Of a DNA stretch of 64,000 nt, positions 63,001 to 64,000 are shown piece by piece. Below the pieces are notes generated by a model, which worked only from the letters and a program-made list of their open reading frames with translations, was not told where the DNA came from and searched no databases. The stretch covers positions 744,001 to 808,000 of the forward strand of contig CP112999.1 of assembly GCA_026625165.1 (NCBI GenBank), read 5' to 3'. The first letter of the stretch is position 1. The number at the start of each line of letters is the position of its first letter. Both the position numbers and the translations under genes were made by a program. Origin of the DNA: Methanoregula sp. GTDB lineage: Archaea > Halobacteriota > Methanomicrobia > Methanomicrobiales > Methanospirillaceae.

Positions 63001-63377
63001 GCGAATATTCGGAAAAGCATGTCCGGCAGTGCGAGGATATTGTTGCAAAGTTCCGTTCGTCCGATCTGATGAAGCGGGTGAAGCGGGAGTTCTGCGAGCT
63101 GCCGTTTGAGGTTACCGTTGATGGGAAGTGGGTAACGGGGAAAATTGACCGGTTATGTGAACTCTCTGAGGGATCTTGGATTGTGATCGATTATAAGTCG
63201 GAGCCGGTTTTACCAGATGAGTATGCTTCTGTGGCGAAGGAGTACGAGGTATCGATGGCAATATACTGTGAGGCTGCCCGGCAAATCATGAAGAAAGCGG
63301 AAATCTCCGGGTACTTTTTCTTCATAGAGACCGGGGATTTTTCCGGGCCGAGGTTTCGTAAGTCTAAATCCGGTTAA
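60036..63377 (+). CDS. AddA-like UvrD-family helicase-nuclease
   Basis: The roughly 1113-residue protein has the whole superfamily 1A helicase set: Walker A VTAGAGTGKTYVLVQKYV, LVDEFQDTDPTQFD, GDPKQSIYLFRDADV, NIMTVHAAKGLEFPII and LLYVALTRARDHLIMSG. A C-terminal RecB-type nuclease has TIIHEVLRG, GKIDRLCELS and VIDYKSE. It should unwind and degrade DNA from double-strand ends with the AddB-like partner. GGAGGAGG lies just before the ATG at 60036. The longer frame from 59952 overlaps the AddB-like gene and is not preferred. Confidence 0.9.
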   Translation: MPATGRQNEAITEHDRSMVVTAGAGTGKTYVLVQKYVNLIETRGVGVPEILALTFTDKAAAEMKERIRKEISRRSGPLWEKAADDFMVAPVQTFHSFCAQILREFPLETGLDPGFAVLDEDLMARIHSRSYEELIHRAQPEPVNRATVQVLSCTDQYTLRKMLFSMYGKRDQYLRFFKALKEDESGVLAFWQEDVHRFRDAELRSLATDPQFSSDVSTLRNFAAAYEGVNDKAVQYLSGIRSSLDELSRFSDASAFCSAATEILSNRPGNVGNKKVWRGNDLDQFRRARRSLVQVLEQKEPLFRLTVDPADPLITGSLQLLHNLSFVFPRYLEIVGAKKSTHGGLDFSDLILYARELFTQHSDIVATHFARRYRYILVDEFQDTDPTQFDVVLALVGDLQPTTDCLFIVGDPKQSIYLFRDADVTRFKAAQEIIERSCMGKTVDLDTSFRSTGEVIGFANILFRSLFSSTEKPWEFPYERILTSPGRAEHHGTIELLLPRSGETSSETKRNEAEIVARRIQSLVSSRIGVYEEQADHTFMKRAARYGDIALLLEQRTNLPQYLAALTRFNIPYYVHGGTGFYGRQEIYDLYNLLAFLENEHNDVCLFGVLRSPYFGMSDAELYFLSREPGASFIEKLRRSAGRSASAGRALRLLSSWQEYAGRTGLVVLIRKILSESGVYAVYGALPQGAQILANIEKLVAIARQREEEGLYGLSDFTADLRIAMEDEEREGEAPLDALSEHAVNIMTVHAAKGLEFPIIVVPDMGVSFRDRPENIMIGDDPRLVGVKVPDPDDGYAPAESPVLTALREIQRQKERAEKKRLLYVALTRARDHLIMSGVLPEEPQASLAFARTRIEWICSAFNITPDAITAGGITLDPGEGFRPVHLKIITDPAAIPAETVEAKPSLITVPADCAGMTGGRVRIEYIPEPDSHRVYTVSELEKIAGVPVPDHRPVVAKYLPNVNGTLKGTIIHEVLRGRDAATVLKEYGEYSEKHVRQCEDIVAKFRSSDLMKRVKREFCELPFEVTVDGKWVTGKIDRLCELSEGSWIVIDYKSEPVLPDEYASVAKEYEVSMAIYCEAARQIMKKAEISGYFFFIETGDFSGPRFRKSKSG

Positions 63378-63687
63378 TTCAACGGGATTAAGTCTGGCGA
63401 ATCCGTACAGCGTTTATCGACCATTTCCCATTCAAACTTCTTCGCGTTATCAAGGTCTTCCCTGCCTGCCCCGGTTCAACAAGAACATTTTGCCCGGGAA
63501 TTCACGAACACTGAGATATCGGTCATATTTCCGGATGTTTGGTTGGATGGGTAAATAGGACGATCGGCCTCAGGAATCTTTCTCAGTACTGATGGAGCAG
63601 TATGAATCTCAATAATTGTGAAATGCAGATTGAATAAATTTTTGTACGAGAAATATTCAATACACTTTTATCATTAGGGGAATTCCA
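63378..63687. other. Intergenic region after the AddA-like gene
   Basis: No reliable gene is present in these 310 bp. The minus strand contains about 30 coding-like codons ending at 63374 (EDLDNAKKFEWEMVDKR) with an upstream stop, perhaps a remnant. An AGGGGA ribosome-binding site at 63676 belongs to the next gene. Confidence 0.35.
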
Positions 63688-64000
63688 ATGAAATCTGAAG
63701 TGATTATCTGCCCCAAATGCCGGACAAAGATCCCTTTGACCGAAGCCATAACATCACAAATTCGGGAAGATCTGAAAAAAGAATTCGAATCTGAACTCAA
63801 AGAAATCAAGGAAAAAACGGAAAAAGATCTGATTGAAGAAAAAGAAAAAATTGCGAATGAAGCCAAAGAAATGGCCGAATTAAAAGTAAAGATCGACTTG
63901 GACGATTTACGGCAACAGATTTCAGAGAAAGATGAAAAATTACAAGCTGCGCATAAGAATGAATTAGAACTTCGGCAAAGAGCCCGGGAACTTGAAGCCA
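63688..64000 (+). CDS. DUF2130-like coiled-coil protein (partial, cut by window edge)
   Basis: An open frame of 104 codons runs off the right edge. It opens with VIICPKCRTKIPLTEAITSQ, a single CxxC and the LTEA/Q stretch typical of the DUF2130 family. A lysine/glutamate coiled coil follows (IREDLKKEFESELKEIKEK and on). Complete members end in a PD-(D/E)XK-like nuclease domain, which would lie outside this window. It is AT-rich like the core of the RmuC-like gene. AGGGGA precedes the ATG. Confidence 0.75.
   Translation, partial: MKSEVIICPKCRTKIPLTEAITSQIREDLKKEFESELKEIKEKTEKDLIEEKEKIANEAKEMAELKVKIDLDDLRQQISEKDEKLQAAHKNELELRQRARELEA

Noticed and set aside
63378-63480. About 30 coding-like codons on the minus strand
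   Set aside because: It has an upstream stop, no start and no recognisable family.
1-64000. tRNA or rRNA genes
   Set aside because: No tRNA T-loop with matching arms or rRNA stretch was seen by eye; a tRNA scan would settle it.

Overview
The window looks like chromosomal DNA of a hydrogenotrophic or formate-using methanogen of the Methanomicrobiales, most like Methanoregula or a relative. This is inferred from the gene content: an F420-type formate dehydrogenase with its formate channel (fdhA, fdhB, fdhC), two methanofuran genes (mfnD, mfnF), tRNA-dependent cysteine synthesis (SepCysS with a probable SepCysE), archaeal TBP, TFS, Pth2, TruD and ArfC, an archaeosortase, and several HisKA_2-type PAS kinases. 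Intergenic DNA has TATA-like boxes and T-rich ends. No rRNA, tRNA, CRISPR array or complete insertion sequence was seen.

Layout. 0-9 kb: start of a leftward gene, thiI, a radical SAM protein, a PAS kinase, a two-domain PPK2 enzyme, SepCysS/SepCysE, and a protein of four degenerate 44-residue repeats. 9-15 kb: a polyamine pair (homospermidine synthase plus ornithine-type decarboxylase), then a P-type ATPase. 15-24 kb: YkgJ-like protein, DHA2 efflux pump, a small kinase divergent from a MASE1-like membrane protein, TauE exporter, isochorismatase-like hydrolase, a secreted thaumatin-like protein (very unusual for an archaeon) and a divergent transglutaminase-like lipoprotein, ending in five perfect 52-bp tandem repeats.

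24-36 kb: a leftward operon of two HisKA_2 kinases, one of 1689 residues with about nine PAS domains and a GAF domain; DUF432-MscS; an acyltransferase; a receiver plus long coiled-coil protein; an HNH-like protein. 36-49 kb: a tightly packed housekeeping stretch (msrA, pth2-truD, sppA, arfC, CDP-alcohol phosphotransferase, artA, tfs, AN1 finger, a decayed ferritin-like gene, tbp, a winged-helix regulator, rpiA, a rhodanese lipoprotein, surE, mfnD-mfnF), with many tail-to-tail overlaps of 4-29 bp. 49-54 kb: the formate genes.

54-64 kb: two membrane proteins, then a DNA-end-processing island: an RmuC-like coiled-coil nuclease with a strikingly AT-rich centre, an AddB-like nuclease with iron-sulfur cysteines but no visible Walker A, an AddA-like helicase-nuclease, and the start of a DUF2130 protein cut by the window edge. 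This island, the thaumatin-like protein and the 52-bp repeat array are the least ordinary parts of the window.
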